Assembly: GCA_005784505.1 (NCBI GenBank)
Contig: VCAZ01000184.1
Coordinates: 434,001 to 498,000, forward strand
Origin: Bagarius yarrelli
Lineage: Eukaryota > Chordata > Actinopteri > Siluriformes > Sisoridae
DNA: 64,000 nt
Direction: 5' to 3'
Part shown: positions 33,912 to 45,224 of the stretch, in pieces
How positions within the stretch are numbered: position 1 is the stretch's first letter
Layout of the letters: each line of letters starts with the position of its first letter
Position numbers and translations under genes: made by a program
The notes under the pieces: model-generated
Seen by the model: the letters and a program-made list of their open reading frames with translations, nothing else
Databases searched by the model: none
Told to the model about the DNA's origin: nothing

Positions 33912-33985
33912 TAGATTAGATTAAACTTTATTGTCATTGTGCAAGGTACATGTACGGAGCCAATGAAATGCAGTTAGCATCTAAC
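33912..33985 (-). mobile_element. LINE 3' tail fragment
   Basis: The minus strand reads gcatttcattggctccgtac, accttgcacaatgacaataa and agtttaatctaatctaatc, ending in taatc-type units as CR1/L2-group tails do. It is opposite in orientation to the neighbouring relic, so it is a separate insertion. Confidence 0.6.
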
Positions 33986-34662
33986 CAGAAGTGCATAAGT
34001 CATAAGTGGCTTATTTACAATAAATAGCAATATATAATGTAAGTATATATAGTATAAGTGCTGCCACTGCTAATATGTATGGTTTTATGATGTGATAGGT
34101 GCAATTGTATTTTTGTTCTTTTTGATTTATGTGTAAGGTTATTTGTCATAAATTGATTTGTGGACCACAGGAAGACTAGGAACCACTTTGTGAAATCTAA
34201 TAGGAACCCAAATAATCAATGTGGCTTATATTTTATTCAGAATTTCATTTACCCCTTCTATAAATTCACAAACATAGATCTTGATAATTAATTGTACACA
34301 CACTCCTAAACCTATACTTGCGGGTTAACCGATTAACCACTGTGCTACAAGTGATAATGAGATAAAGTAGACATATGACACATGAGTAATTTCTTTGTAA
34401 TCCTACACTATAACAACTCGATTTCTTTGTGTAGAATAATCAGTTACTTCATTTTTTAAGGAAGGGCAGAAGAAAAAGATTGTTTATTAGATTAGCTGCT
34501 GTAACTGACAACAGAAATCCACTTGTTAATGATCAACGGATCATTCAAGGGGTGACTGGGGTCATGAGAGGGTTCAAATATTGATACCTCTATTTGCCTC
34601 GGCTGCTGTGTGTTTTCCCTGTGCTTTACGGATTTTCTAAAACTGCCGATAAGCTGAGTATT
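33986..34662. other. unannotated AT-rich DNA
   Basis: Possible SINE head remnant near 34320-34350 (gattaaccactgtgctac). No gene. Confidence 0.4.
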
Positions 34663-35172
34663 GTAACGTTCAGGCCTTTTTGGTTTTCATGTTTTGTTCA
34701 TGCTTTATGTTGATTGTTTTATGTGTAGGCTAAGCTATGCTATGCTAGCTAGATAAGCTAGCCTAGACAGTGTGTTTTGTTTACTTCCTTGTTCCTCATG
34801 TGTTCCTGTCATGTGCTTCCTTGCCTTGTCCTTGTGTCATTGGTTAGTTTGTTTCTTAATGGTCACAGGTGTTCCTTGTTTAGTCTAGTGCTTATATACC
34901 CCCCTGTAGCCGCCTGTCTTTGTGGTTTGTTGTACCACTGTGGTGAGTGTTCGGTCATGTTAGGTTCATGCCAGTGTTTATGTTAAGCGTAAGTGTTCCT
35001 GTTTAGTCAAGTCCAGTCAGATCTAGTCTAGTCTAGTCTAGTCTAGTCTAGTTTAGTTTAGTTCATGTTTGTCGTTTTGCTAAGTGTGTCTATGTATTCA
35101 AGTTATGTTTAGTTTATATTTTTGTTCACGTTGTAAATAAACTGCACTTGGGTTCTCAATATCATCTCAGTG
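34663..35172 (+). mobile_element. LTR-like repeat
   Basis: A 510-bp repeat with a TATA-like gcttatatacccc near 34890 and a gtaaataaactgcacttggg end with an AATAAA hexamer. It is bounded by gagtatt at 34656-34662 and 35173-35179. A (TCTAG)n array lies at about 35022-35060. The layout resembles a solo LTR or another Pol II-type repeat; no coding region is seen. An antisense copy lies at 27587-27880. Confidence 0.5.
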
Positions 35173-35179
35173 GAGTATT

Positions 35180-36117
35180 TACAAGTATACTGGATAAAAG
35201 CAAAAAAAGAAAGTGTATACTGTATATTTAAGTGTAAAAGATGGTTTTCGAGAGTTTGGGGTTTGAGAGCCTAAATGGTTTTTATAGTCTGTCTTTATAG
35301 CATAGGTCAATCCACAAAAAAAACAACATCTAAACACTATAATCAATCAACAATGTCACAGCTATCTGTAGCCAATGGGCTTTAAAGAAAGAGTAGCAGC
35401 AGTAGTATGTTATGTGGCTGGACAGGATATTAAATATTCTCTTACTCTTGAAAATAGGGGTTTCTTAGAGGGGGATTTATCACTCGGTGACTTTCTTTTT
35501 GAAGAAACTGCTACCAACTGTTATTCACTTTGATTGGCAGCTACACAATACAGAGAAAAGACTCTTAAATCCAGTCATTTTAAACACTCTATTCTAGATT
35601 TAGTCCCAGATTTACTACTATAATAAGCTCCACACTTATGAAAATATATTTTACTAGATTTTAAAGTGAGTGTTTTGTAATCAACATGAAAATCCAACAT
35701 ATCCATTCTTTTTTTTTTCCTGCAGCTAATCATATACTAATTCAAAAACAATACACCACCGAGACGCACAAGTGTTCTTGGTCCAGTTCGTATGAGAGTT
35801 CAAGCACTTCTCATTAATCATACTCTTGGATAGATCGTGTAAAATTACATCTAAATTAATACGGCCACCATCTTAACCCCACACAAGGATCATACTGCCG
35901 CAAGTAGCCAATTCAAATCTTACTTAAAGCCCTTAAACAGCTAGAGCATATCTCTAAACCCACATGGAGTGTATCAAACGCTCACTTTAAAGCATCTGAG
36001 CCATTGGTAATTTTGCCAATTAAAGCTGTGAAAGGTTATAATTTTAACTTTTCTTTCTTAGAAAAAAAAAAGGAAATAGTATATGAGGAGTTGGTGAAAT
36101 AAAGTTAACTTGTACCC
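35180..36117. other. unannotated AT-rich DNA
   Basis: No gene or recognised repeat. Confidence 0.45.
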
Positions 36118-36317
36118 AAGTTCTGTGAAATTTCCCAGTTCTGCCTCTAAGGGCACAAACAAGGCCTATTCGGAAGTAGAGATATTAATTAGAATATTAA
36201 CAGCATGAGACCAGCGCAATTTGTCGCCATTGTTTGTGACTTCTCAGCAGGCAAATTTAATCAACATTCTCCCATCTGCTTGTTTGTTGTATAGCAGTCC
36301 TTTCTCATGCATGTATC
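36118..36317. other. unique block, possible regulatory DNA
   Basis: Non-repetitive, with atattaattagaatattaac near 36181 and gccattgtttgtgac (SOX-like ATTGTTTG) near 36226, beside a CT array. Confidence 0.25.
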
Positions 36318-36350
36318 TCTCTCTCTCTCTCTCTCTCTCTCGCTCTCTCC
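36318..36350. repeat. (CT)n microsatellite
   Basis: Sixteen CT units with one CG interruption. Confidence 0.9.
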
Positions 36351-36548
36351 TGCTTTCAAATACAGCAGACTTTGGCTGCATAAGCACTAAATATTTAAAG
36401 ACCAATGTAACGGCCTCGCATGAATTCCCTGAAGAGTCACACATCTCAAACACTGCTCATGTCCAGGAATCACTTTCACTTCAGTAGATAATCCTAAATG
36501 ATACTACAAACCGATGGTAAGTAATGCTGTGGTGATAATAAACACCTG

Positions 36549-36705
36549 TTTATATTTACGGCATTCGACGGATGCCCTTATTCGAAGTGACTTATGTTTA
36601 TCTCTTTTATACAACTGAGCAACTGGGGGTTAAGGTTAAGGGTCTTGCTCAGGGGCCCGGCAGTGGAACCTTGGTGGTGCTGGGAATCGAACCCTGATCT
36701 TTTTT
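36549..36705 (-). mobile_element. tRNA-derived SINE (family A), head truncated
   Basis: Tail cggatgcccttattcgaagt, body ggtcttgctcaggggcccgg and box-B-like gggaatcgaaccctgatct; the 5' end is lost after a T run. Confidence 0.85.
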
Positions 36706-37195
36706 TAATTAGAAGTTTGTGAATAAGTTTGTTTAGTTACTCATTAATGAAAAAAATTTATATCTTACAAGTTTCTTCAAGTCTAATGATTTGTGGTCTC
36801 ACGGTCACTTGCCTATTATTTGCCTTGTGTATTCAGCCATGACAGTATGACCTCTGGAGAAGTGTGTTAAGTCGTGATAATAAGCGATTGAGTGCATCTC
36901 TTCACACTGTTCATAGGTATCAGTCTTATTATTTTCTTGAAAACAGGTTTTATGTTATGATTTATCACCTACAGCACTTCACCGGACCCGTTGTCATCGT
37001 ATCTGGCAGGTTTCCTTTATTTTTAAGGGAAAAAAAAAGGTGGCAACCCTAGAGAAAAATATTATTTTTGCTATTTTTAATTTTTTTTTAAAAAAAACAG
37101 GGTTGAAGCTCTATGGATAATAATGCTTTTATGGCTAATGCTTTGCTTCAGTAGGGACACTTTTAGTAAATACATTTAGAGTGTTTGCGCATGCC
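36706..37195. other. unannotated DNA
   Basis: No gene or recognised repeat. Confidence 0.45.
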
Positions 37196-37228
37196 ACACA
37201 CACAGACTACACACACACACACACACAC
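37196..37228. repeat. (CA)n microsatellite
   Basis: Interrupted CA run. Confidence 0.85.
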
Positions 37229-38867
37229 AATCTTCCCTTTAAGTCTATGAATCTCTCCAAACCCAAAAATGGGGTCTAAACCCCACAGGCATCTTTAAAA
37301 CATATTGCAGAGAAGAAAGGAGATTTGTGGCAGAGTTTGTTTATGCCAAAATGCCACCGCAGTGATTTTCAGTCTCTGCGTGTGTTTGTAAATAAGTCCG
37401 TTTTTTCCCGTTGCTTTTTCATTTCTATCACTGATAAATACGGGAGGGTGCTGAGACGTTCCTGGATTACTTCTACACCACAATTGTACAACCAAGCACA
37501 CATAGATACGTTTGTTTTGCATGTACGTACACTGGGACACACATACACATTGTACATCACCTCCACCTTACATCTTACACTCCACATCTTACACACCTTA
37601 CACTCCCTATACTCTTCTGTTTCATATTTATATTCAGACTATGTTCCATCGAATCAAATTGTATTTGTCGTCTACATGAAATACGTGGTATGACAGCTGA
37701 ACTCCAGAGAATAACAATAGAGAATAAGAATAAAATAACAAAAAAATAAATAGATAAAAAGATCTGATTGGAAGGTGTGTGTGTGTGGAGGGGGGGCAGA
37801 TAAACATTGCACAGTAAACAGTTCTTCAGCAAATGAGCTTTTAGTGTTATGTGCAATTATTGATAATATTGATAAAGTGTGTGTAGAGCAGCTTTAAGCT
37901 TCATACATTTAAACGTAGAAATATATAATCAATACATCAAGTTTTTTTCCCTCCTTTTGGTTATAAATAATGCTGTTTATATGCTTTACCTACTGGACTT
38001 CCTTTTTTTTTTTATCTCCCAAAAAATGTATTTTATATAACAGCAGCTTTAGTGCTTTAGATACTAGTTCCAGATTTTAACATCACTCCATTTGAACAGA
38101 TTTAGTGTATAACATAGTGATGCTTTTTAATATATATAATTAGATTAATGCTTCAGTGTCAGTGAAGTAAAGCTCTAAAGAACTTTACACCACGGGATTT
38201 TGCTTCATAGTTTCTATATAACATGCCTAATTAACACATGACACAAGTTAAATATTAATTACTTAGCCAAATACTAAAAACTTTACTCAATAAGACCATT
38301 CATTAAAATAACTTACATAAAATACTTCATTTCACAGTTGAGCAGAATCTTTACTCAGCAAAATACTTAAAAGATGAGCTAAGAAGTTCGCTCATGTCTT
38401 GGTTACATTATTATAACATTATTATAACACAATTATTACATTATTCTAGCATTGTATAACCTGAATTATTCTGATTTATTCATATTACATCACCTTCCTA
38501 TAAGATTATTTGCTCACCATATTGTCATACTACTCCATAATCATATAAATCCTGATATTGTCAATCTCAGCTGTAAATCTTAGTGAAATTTACATGCTTA
38601 ACTATTTTTCACCACTCACTTGTTTTTGTTTAGTCTATGGTTCGTCTTTTTTTTTAGCCACATGTCCACCATTTTGCCAGTTTTATGCAGATTAAACCTT
38701 TTTTATCATCTGCACTTTACCAAGGTCAGCTTTGAGCTTTGAATGCTGCTGACCTTCTTGTGTTTCCTCAGAATAATACTCATAATAATACTTCTTTAAT
38801 TTAAAATGACTAATAAATGTATAGTTCATTTTATTAGGAGGGTGGGCCAAGTTGTCACCATTGACAA
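37229..38867. other. unannotated AT-rich DNA with a repeat-like patch
   Basis: The 37640-37800 part (atcaaattgtatttgtcg to gtgtgtgtgtggagg) resembles antisense LINE-type 3' sequence seen often in fish, but the limits are unclear. A 122-codon plus frame (37325-37693) has no signature. The 38390-38460 part is rich in acattattataac units. Confidence 0.4.
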
Positions 38868-38930
38868 AAAAAGGAACAAATGTAAGTCACTTTGGATAAA
38901 AGCCTCTGCCAAATGCCAGAAATGTATTTA
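38868..38930 (+). mobile_element. family A SINE tail fragment
   Basis: Only the 3' end is present: gtaagtcactttggataaaa and ctctgccaaatgccagaaat. Confidence 0.75.
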
Positions 38931-39009
38931 AGTATTTAACATTTGAATACAGTATTTCTAACACAAAAAGGCTTTGGAGGAAATGACTGTTTATAGCTGG
39001 TATAATCTA

Positions 39010-39199
39010 AGCAGTGGTGGCTCAAGTATTTAGAGCTCTGAATTGCTGATTAATGGATCAGGGTTTGGGTCCCAGCACTGCCCCTTCCTGCTCCAGGGTT
39101 GCCATATCATGTAAGACCCTGCTCTCTGACTTCAACCTCCTAAACTGGGGTATGTGACCGTTTCACTGTTTAGTAATGTAAATGTAACAAATTAAAGGA
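39010..39199 (+). mobile_element. tRNA-derived SINE (family B), internally shortened
   Basis: Head agcagtggtggctcaagtat, box-B-like cagggtttgggtcccagcac, then directly ccccttcctgctccagggtt: the middle of the body is missing. It ends in gtttcactg and a short AAT-rich tail. Confidence 0.75.
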
Positions 39200-39366
39200 C
39201 TTCTTTTCTATAAGTAATAACAAACTACCCCGTTTTGTTGGCTTTCCATAACATTTATTGGCCACTGTTAAGTATATGTTGAGTATCAGCACAGTGTATT
39301 GAATGATTAGCTCCTTGAACTCCTCGAATCCTCGACCTTAAACACCACTTCAAGCGATAATTTTGG

Positions 39367-39562
39367 GGGGGGAAAGTGGTAGCTCAGTGGTTAAGGTTTT
39401 GGACCACTAATTGGAAGATCTGGGTTTAAATCCCAACACCACTAATCTGCCACTACTGGGCCCCTAAGCAAGGCCCTCAACCCCCAATTGATCAGTTGTA
39501 TAAATGAGATAAATGTAAGGTACTCTGGATAAGGGCGTCTGGCAAATGCTATAAATGTCAAT
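39367..39562 (+). mobile_element. tRNA-derived SINE (family A), full length
   Basis: Head aaagtggtagctcagtggtt, box-B-like ctgggtttaaatcccaacac, body gggcccctaagcaaggccct, tail gtactctggataagggcgtc. Confidence 0.9.
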
Positions 39563-40085
39563 GTGTCAACTCTTCAGCATAAGAAATCACTGTTCTTATT
39601 TATAACAGAGGACAAAAAAGACAAAAGCACTGCAGTTTGTCTCTTGTAAGTCATAAATAAAGCAACCACTAATACCACTGCCATCACTATCAGCAGGTAG
39701 ACAACAGGTGTTGTAATCAGGGGCGGACTGGCCATCTGGCAGACAGGGCATTTTCCTGCTGAGCCGACGTACTTCTGGGGTTGATACATCGTATAATGTT
39801 TTTGTCTCATCAGCCCTTAAAACTTTTATTAGCCTATTCTTTTTCCCGCTTAATTAGTTGATGGTGCAGGGGTTCATGGTGTAATTTGTCAGCGTCAGAC
39901 AAACCGTCTAATTAGCAGGCCATTGGTTATTTTCTTAATTGATATTGGGCTGAGCCAAACATCTTTAAACAACTCACCTTTTGGACTAAAACAGGCCCTT
40001 CAGACAGACGCTGCAAGGGCTTGCAAGGACGGGTACTATTTGTGAGCATATGTAGTGGATCGGTATAGGCCATTTCATGTTTTAT

Positions 40086-40087
<2 letters not shown>
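39563..40087. other. unique block, possible regulatory DNA
   Basis: The 39830-39960 part carries four TAAT-core sites in 120 bp: gcttaattagttg, ggtgtaatttg, tctaattagcagg and cttaattgat, next to ccattggtta (CCAAT-like in antisense). No exon recognised. Confidence 0.35.
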
Positions 40088-40155
<68 letters not shown>

Positions 40156-40178
40156 ATAAAAAACATGAATAATTACTA

Positions 40179-40213
<35 letters not shown>

Positions 40214-40228
40214 TATCATATTATTACA
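40088..40228. repeat. (TA)n and (ATT)n arrays
   Basis: About 31 TA units (40088-40150), a short spacer, then ATT units at 40181-40228. Confidence 0.95.
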
Positions 40229-40247
40229 AAGCCTTGGGCAAATATTC

Positions 40248-40400
40248 ACTTACAGCATTTGGTAGACGCCCTAATCCAGACTAACGAACACACACACACA
40301 GCTTTTCTATACAACTAAGCAGATAATAGGTAATGTTGTACCTTAGCAGTATTGTAATTTAAACCTGCAATCTTCTGATCCATATTCTAAAACTACCCCT
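40248..40400 (-). mobile_element. tRNA-derived SINE (family A), decayed
   Basis: Tail catttggtagacgccctaat, a small CA insertion, and head remnants taaacctgcaatcttctgat. Confidence 0.75.
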
Positions 40401-41343
40401 TCACATTTCCACAGGGTTCCCATACACTATATATGTGTAGCTCCATCCACATCGCACATACCCAACATCAAATTCAGCATATAAGGAGATAAACCTACCA
40501 ATGTTCATTACTTACATTCAAGAGATCAACACTAAACCTCTCTACACTTCATATTTTCCATATTCAGATCATACCAATGGAACAATCCAGACACTTAGAG
40601 TAAGAAGCTGACTAACAAAACTGAAAATAAAGCAACCTTTTAATGAACAAAATTAGGAGATTAGGATGTAATTAAACTCTGAATTAATGTCAGGTTATTT
40701 ATGCCCCTGTACAGTAAATGTTTTGTTTCAGGGACACCAATCCTCCAATCTCCCTCCACCTCCTACACTAACATATGTAACATTACTTGACAGCATGCAC
40801 TGATAAATAAGTCATTCTGACACACAAGACACCTCCATCAACCCTTTTTGCAAATGTTCGATTTATAAATCAGCAATGTGTGACATGAGAAAATTTAAAA
40901 AAAAATCAAACGCAAGGACAAGATTTGCTTACCGAGGCAGCAGTAGCGGATGCAGACCTGCCTGACAAAGCAGGGAGGGAAGGATAAATGCTGTGCTGTG
41001 TCAATTAGCCTCTGTGCCCCAAGTAAATGTGCTTTCACAATTATAACCCCCTCCTCATGACCTTACTGGCTAAGGGGTTGGAAATTGCTTAAAACATTTG
41101 CCATTAATTCCACAGCTCTGTAAATGCATAGCGTCTTATTAATGATGATGGACCTGGTGTCCTTATAATCCCTTTTCAACTCAATAGTTTGACATCATGG
41201 TAAAACTTGTAGATGTTTTATTATTGTCTACCCTGCAGGCTATGTTATATCTCATAAACAAGATGTGCGAATGTAAAAAACAACACTTTTTTTTAAATAA
41301 TAAAATGCCATTTTTTTTACTGAACCAAAAAGACATAGCATGT
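40401..41343. other. unannotated DNA with a candidate conserved block
   Basis: The 40916-41180 part is non-repetitive, with tgccattaattccacagctc and ttattaatgatgatgg near 41100-41150. A plus frame at 41197-41424 is likely chance. Confidence 0.35.
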
Positions 41344-41517
41344 GCAATTCGCTGCCATTTACACAGTTTAAAGGGGGAAAATATCCAAAAAACAGGAAGA
41401 CATTGGACATGCGGTGTTATTTAATTTTTAGATATTTTAAACAGGTTACATAAACTTCCTAGGGATAGTTAAGGCTGCACAGTCGTCTCCTGGAATAAAA
41501 TCCATTTAAAGTCGTAT
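41344..41517 (+). repeat. tandem duplication, segment D copy 1
   Basis: gcaattcgctgcc through ctggaataaaatccatttaa is repeated at 42164-42357. Together with segment E this defines a two-copy tandem duplication. Confidence 0.8.
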
Positions 41518-41524
41518 ATTCTAA

Positions 41525-41932
41525 TGTTTGGTTTAGAGACAGTGGCACTGAGGAAGAGACAGGTGGAAGAGCTGGAAGTAGCAGATCTGAAGATGTTGAG
41601 GTTTTTTTTTGGGAGTGATGAGGTTGGACAGGATTAGGAATGAGTTCATTAGGGGGACGGTTTATGTTAGATGTTTTGGGGAGAAAGTCAGGGAAGCCAG
41701 ATTGAGGTGGTTTGGACATGTACAGAGGAAGGGATAGTGAATATATTGGTAGGAGGACGTTAGAAATGAAGCTACCAGGCAGAAGGCAAGGAGGAAGACC
41801 AAAGAGGAGGTATATGGATGACATGAAGTTAGTGTGTGTGAGTGAAGAGGATGTAGAGAATAGGGTTAAGTGGAGACAGATGATTCGCTGTGGCGACCCC
41901 TAAAAGAGAACAGCCAAAAGGAGAAGAAGAAG
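41525..41932 (+). mobile_element. RTE-like LINE, ORF C-terminal relic with 3' end
   Basis: A 5'-truncated end of an RTE-clade (Expander-like) retrotransposon. Frames read GLETVALRKRQVEELEV, then RLDRIRNEFIRGTVYV and RLRWFGHVQRK, then RDSEYIGRRTLEMKLPGRR and finally KWRQMIRCGDP with a stop. Two frameshifts occur, at the T9 run near 41606 and near 41728. The short 3' end is agaagaagaag. The heptamer attctaa lies on both sides (41518-41524 and 41933-41939), a possible target duplication. Antisense relatives lie at 55597-56125 and 57775-57972. Confidence 0.85.
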
Positions 41933-42010
41933 ATTCTAAATCGTAGAATATTTGTAAAGATAAATTTAGCATTGGAGCAGCTAATTGAAGTTTATATGCT
42001 TTAAGCCATA

Positions 42011-42152
42011 AAACTTTAATTATAGTTACGCTTGACTGGAACCACATTTCGTTGATTTCTAATTAGCAAATATTCGTTTGTTTGTCTGACATATAATGTT
42101 CTTTTTTCAAGTTTATACATAAAGGTTTTATACGCTTCTTATGAGGAAAATC
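42011..42152 (+). repeat. tandem duplication, segment E copy 1
   Basis: aaactttaattatagttac through gttgatttctaattag and agtttatacataaa, repeated at 42744-42868. Confidence 0.75.
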
Positions 42153-42163
42153 TAGTAAAATTA

Positions 42164-42357
42164 GCAATTCGCTGCAAGTTACACAGTTTAAGGGAAGAAA
42201 AATATCCAGATTGGAACAGGAAACAGGAAGAGAGAGGACATGCGGTATCACTTAATTTTCATATACATTTGAAACAGGTTGCATGGATCTGCCTAAGGAT
42301 AGTTAAGGCTGCATGTCTGACGTCATCTACTGGAATAAAATCCATTTAAGTTCATAA
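42164..42357 (+). repeat. tandem duplication, segment D copy 2
   Basis: Second copy of 41344-41517. It shares gcaattcgctgc, tacacagttta, ggacatgcggt, atagttaaggctgca and tggaataaaatccatttaa; small insertions account for the length difference. Confidence 0.8.
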
Positions 42358-42519
42358 ATTTATCATTTTTCACATTATCTGACTTATAAAACATATGTTT
42401 ATTATGAAGCAGAGTCACATCATTAAACAGCTCAGTACTGGTGCAATAGATCACAAATCAAAGTGTAACAATCACAAAAACTGTTGAAAGGGCAGAATGG
42501 ATTTTTTTTTTATGTCAAG

Positions 42520-42735
42520 AGCGATGTATTTAAGAAAGAGGTGGGTTTTTCAATCGTATCCTGAAGACAGCCAGTGACTCGGCTGTTCTGACATTAATGA
42601 GAAATTCATTCCACCATCTTGGTGCCAGAACAAAGTCTTAAGCCAGACCTACCCTGTGTCCTAAGGAATAGTGGAACAATTCGAGCAGTACTTGTGGATC
42701 TGAGGGAGCTTGCTGCTATGCAGGGTCTTATACTT
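42520..42735 (-). mobile_element. L2-like LINE fragment
   Basis: Reverse frames carry the C-terminal motif of an L2-type ORF2: ccaccatcttggtgccagaa and cgactcggctgttctgacat's neighbourhood decode in antisense to a W-NEL-like and R-TAES/RTAEQ-like segment ending in an FK-RLK-like tail. A related piece lies at 45590-45712. Confidence 0.6.
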
Positions 42736-42743
42736 AAGATAAT

Positions 42744-42868
42744 AAACTTTAAATAGTATAGTTACATATTTTGTTGATTTCTAATTAGAGAATATTAGTT
42801 TGTCTTAGATATAATGTCTCTTAATGAAGAGTTTATACATAATGTTCGTAAGTGTCTTATAAAAAACA
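42744..42868 (+). repeat. tandem duplication, segment E copy 2
   Basis: Second copy of 42011-42152, more diverged (ttgttgatttctaattagag, agtttatacataatg). Confidence 0.7.
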
Positions 42869-43856
42869 AAAAACAGAACTTTTATCGGAAATTGATTATT
42901 GTCTCCGTGCTGTACTGTAAAACCCAAGTGTTAAAATTTGTAAACTAAAATAAGTGATTAATTCGTCGACGTAAGTTAATGGTTTTCCTTTAAAACACAT
43001 CACAAAGTGTTTAAATCCTCCTACACATATGTAAATTGTCGACCGTTACAATTTTTCAAATTACATTCACAATTTATGTTGTAACAAATGATAAAACAAA
43101 TTGTATAAGCAAAAAAAAAGCAAAGGGATCACATCAGCGCCGCCATCAACATCACTGAAGTTTGAGTACGTATAGTTGTATTTCTTTATCTTTCATTTTT
43201 AATGCGAATAGCCAGCACTGTGATAAAAAGTAGTTATTAAAGTTACATGAAAAGATATTTTATTCATGAGACTTTTTGAACATTCTTAACTTTTACAACA
43301 TAAACCTTAAAGCCGTATAAGTAAATCCACCAGCATGGTTTTGGAAAAGATGCACAGAGGGCTTCTGAATATGTCATAAAGGTCCAGCTGATAAGGGTGG
43401 AGGTGCTGGAGGTCTTTTCTATCAACAGAAATCACACTGTGCAACAGTTCATCACTCGTTTTTTTTTTTGTATGATGTTATATTTAAGCACTGCCCAGCA
43501 TTTTGCTTATTATTATATTATTAGTGTACTGCTGATCATAGACACTGTCCTGAATGTCTGTGGTTCTATACTGGCTACCATACACTATACAAAGATCATT
43601 CCTGGCATTAGTACCACAATACTGAACTGTCACATCTGCAATTTTTTCAGAGGGTATGTGCAAATATTACATCTAGTACGACTAGATCAACTTTATACCT
43701 GCTATAAATAAGGTATTAATACCCCAGTACAGAAAGAGGCTTTCAGATCACTTACATAACCTACATATGTATATATAAGCCTGGACTATATTTTACATTA
43801 TATAGAAATAGAAATACAGTATTATATGTATCCACCAATCCAATAAAGGCTTGAAT
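42869..43856. other. unannotated AT-rich DNA
   Basis: A 104-codon plus frame (43397-43711) is rich in hydrophobic residues but shows no family signature. No recognised repeat. Confidence 0.4.
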
Positions 43857-43978
<122 letters not shown>

Positions 43979-43999
43979 TGTAAAGTACTAGCATGGCTA

Positions 44000-44280
44000 T
44001 AGAAGTTTCTAGCAAAACGCTTATGTTGCCAGTCTAACAAATTTCTTTCCTTCCTTTAAACCTGGCTCTAGGTTTCTGTCTGTCTGTCTGTCTGTCTAAT
44101 CTATCTAATCTATCTCTAGAAGTTTCTAGTAAAAAACTGTCAGTCTAATTTCCTTCCTTCCTTCCTTCCTTCCTTCACTAAACTTGCTCTAGGTTTCCAG
44201 ATGTCTGTCTATCTGTCTGACAGCAGATTTTTACTAAAAACTTCTATCTTTAGATAGGTCCTTCCTTTCTTCCTTCCTTC
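44000..44280. repeat. 117-bp tandem unit plus an inverted piece
   Basis: tagaagtttctag starts at 44000 and at 44117. Each copy is followed by CTTC-type runs, gctctaggtttc and GTCT runs. At about 44227-44246 the inverted form ttttactaaaaacttcta appears, so the cluster can fold back. Confidence 0.8.
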
Positions 44281-45101
44281 AAGAAATTAGTAGGAAAGTA
44301 TTCTTTTAATTCTATTTTATATCTAACAGTTGTACTGAAATATAGCTGCACTCACACTGGCTAAATGGTAAAGATACTTGATATTTTTTTAAGATCCATG
44401 ACAAATGCACTTTAGTTTTTTTTTTAATAGAGAAATAATGTGCAGGAAGTACAAACCCCCTCGGGAAAGATACACTAACACGCACTTCTCGGTTATCTGT
44501 TCTCTCTTACCTTATTTGGTAAAATGGATTAGACAAGTGGAATGTTTCGAAACGCTAATAGCCCTCGGCTCGAGGAGCAACACTTCAAAACTTAAAACGT
44601 GCTTTAAATTGCCTTGTCAAATCAAACAACACTGTCATTACACCTATATCTTTCACTACAGCGCTAAAAGAAACACAAAGCATTATGAAAAAGTGCCCGG
44701 GGACCTGATTCTAGTGAGATACAATATTGAATTTCCTTCATGATGAGTCATACACAGGAGCACCTGGGGGAAGAAAAAGTTCTTCTTCTGGCATTCACAT
44801 GTCTACCGTACGATAGAATAACTTAAGCACAATATTCCATGTCCTGGACGCACATCTAGAGCAGAGCTGTGTGACTCTTCAAACTTGTATAGCTGGAACA
44901 GGAAACTCCAGGCTGAAGTATCTGCATTGGTAATAAGTTGTTGGTTTGAGAGATTTGTATAGCTGGGAAACGACGGTATGAACTTTTAGGAAAAATATAA
45001 CCTTGATAATAGACTGAGCATGATCAAGAATATAGAAAGCAATATTTCCAAGTTTCCCTGTAATGTTGAATAGCATATTAATCAAAATACCCAATGACTG
45101 T
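44281..45101. other. unannotated DNA
   Basis: The 44440-44760 part is less AT-rich and unique; it ends with an AP-1-like atgagtcat near 44743. The 112-codon plus frame (44405-44743) lacks a signature. Confidence 0.4.
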
Positions 45102-45219
45102 GTGGCGGTGGAAGCTCAGTGGACTCAGGGTCCTAAACCCCCAATTGCTCAGTTGTATAAAAGAGATAAATGTAAGTCGCTCTGGATAAGGGTGTCTGCC
45201 AAATGCCAGAAATGTAATG
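45102..45219 (+). mobile_element. tRNA-derived SINE (family A), internal deletion
   Basis: Head gtggcggtggaagctcagtg is joined directly to the late body (cccccaattgctcagttgta); the tail gtcgctctggataagggtgt is intact. About 70 bp are missing. Confidence 0.85.
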
Positions 45220-45224
45220 CAGGG

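Noticed and set aside
41459..41824. 121-codon minus-strand frame
   Set aside because: Antisense shadow of the RTE-like LINE relic on the plus strand.
43397..43711. 104-codon hydrophobic plus-strand frame as a membrane protein
   Set aside because: Hydrophobicity follows from T-rich composition; no family resemblance.
44405..44743. 112-codon plus-strand frame as an exon
   Set aside because: No domain signature and no convincing splice context; starts in a T-rich run.
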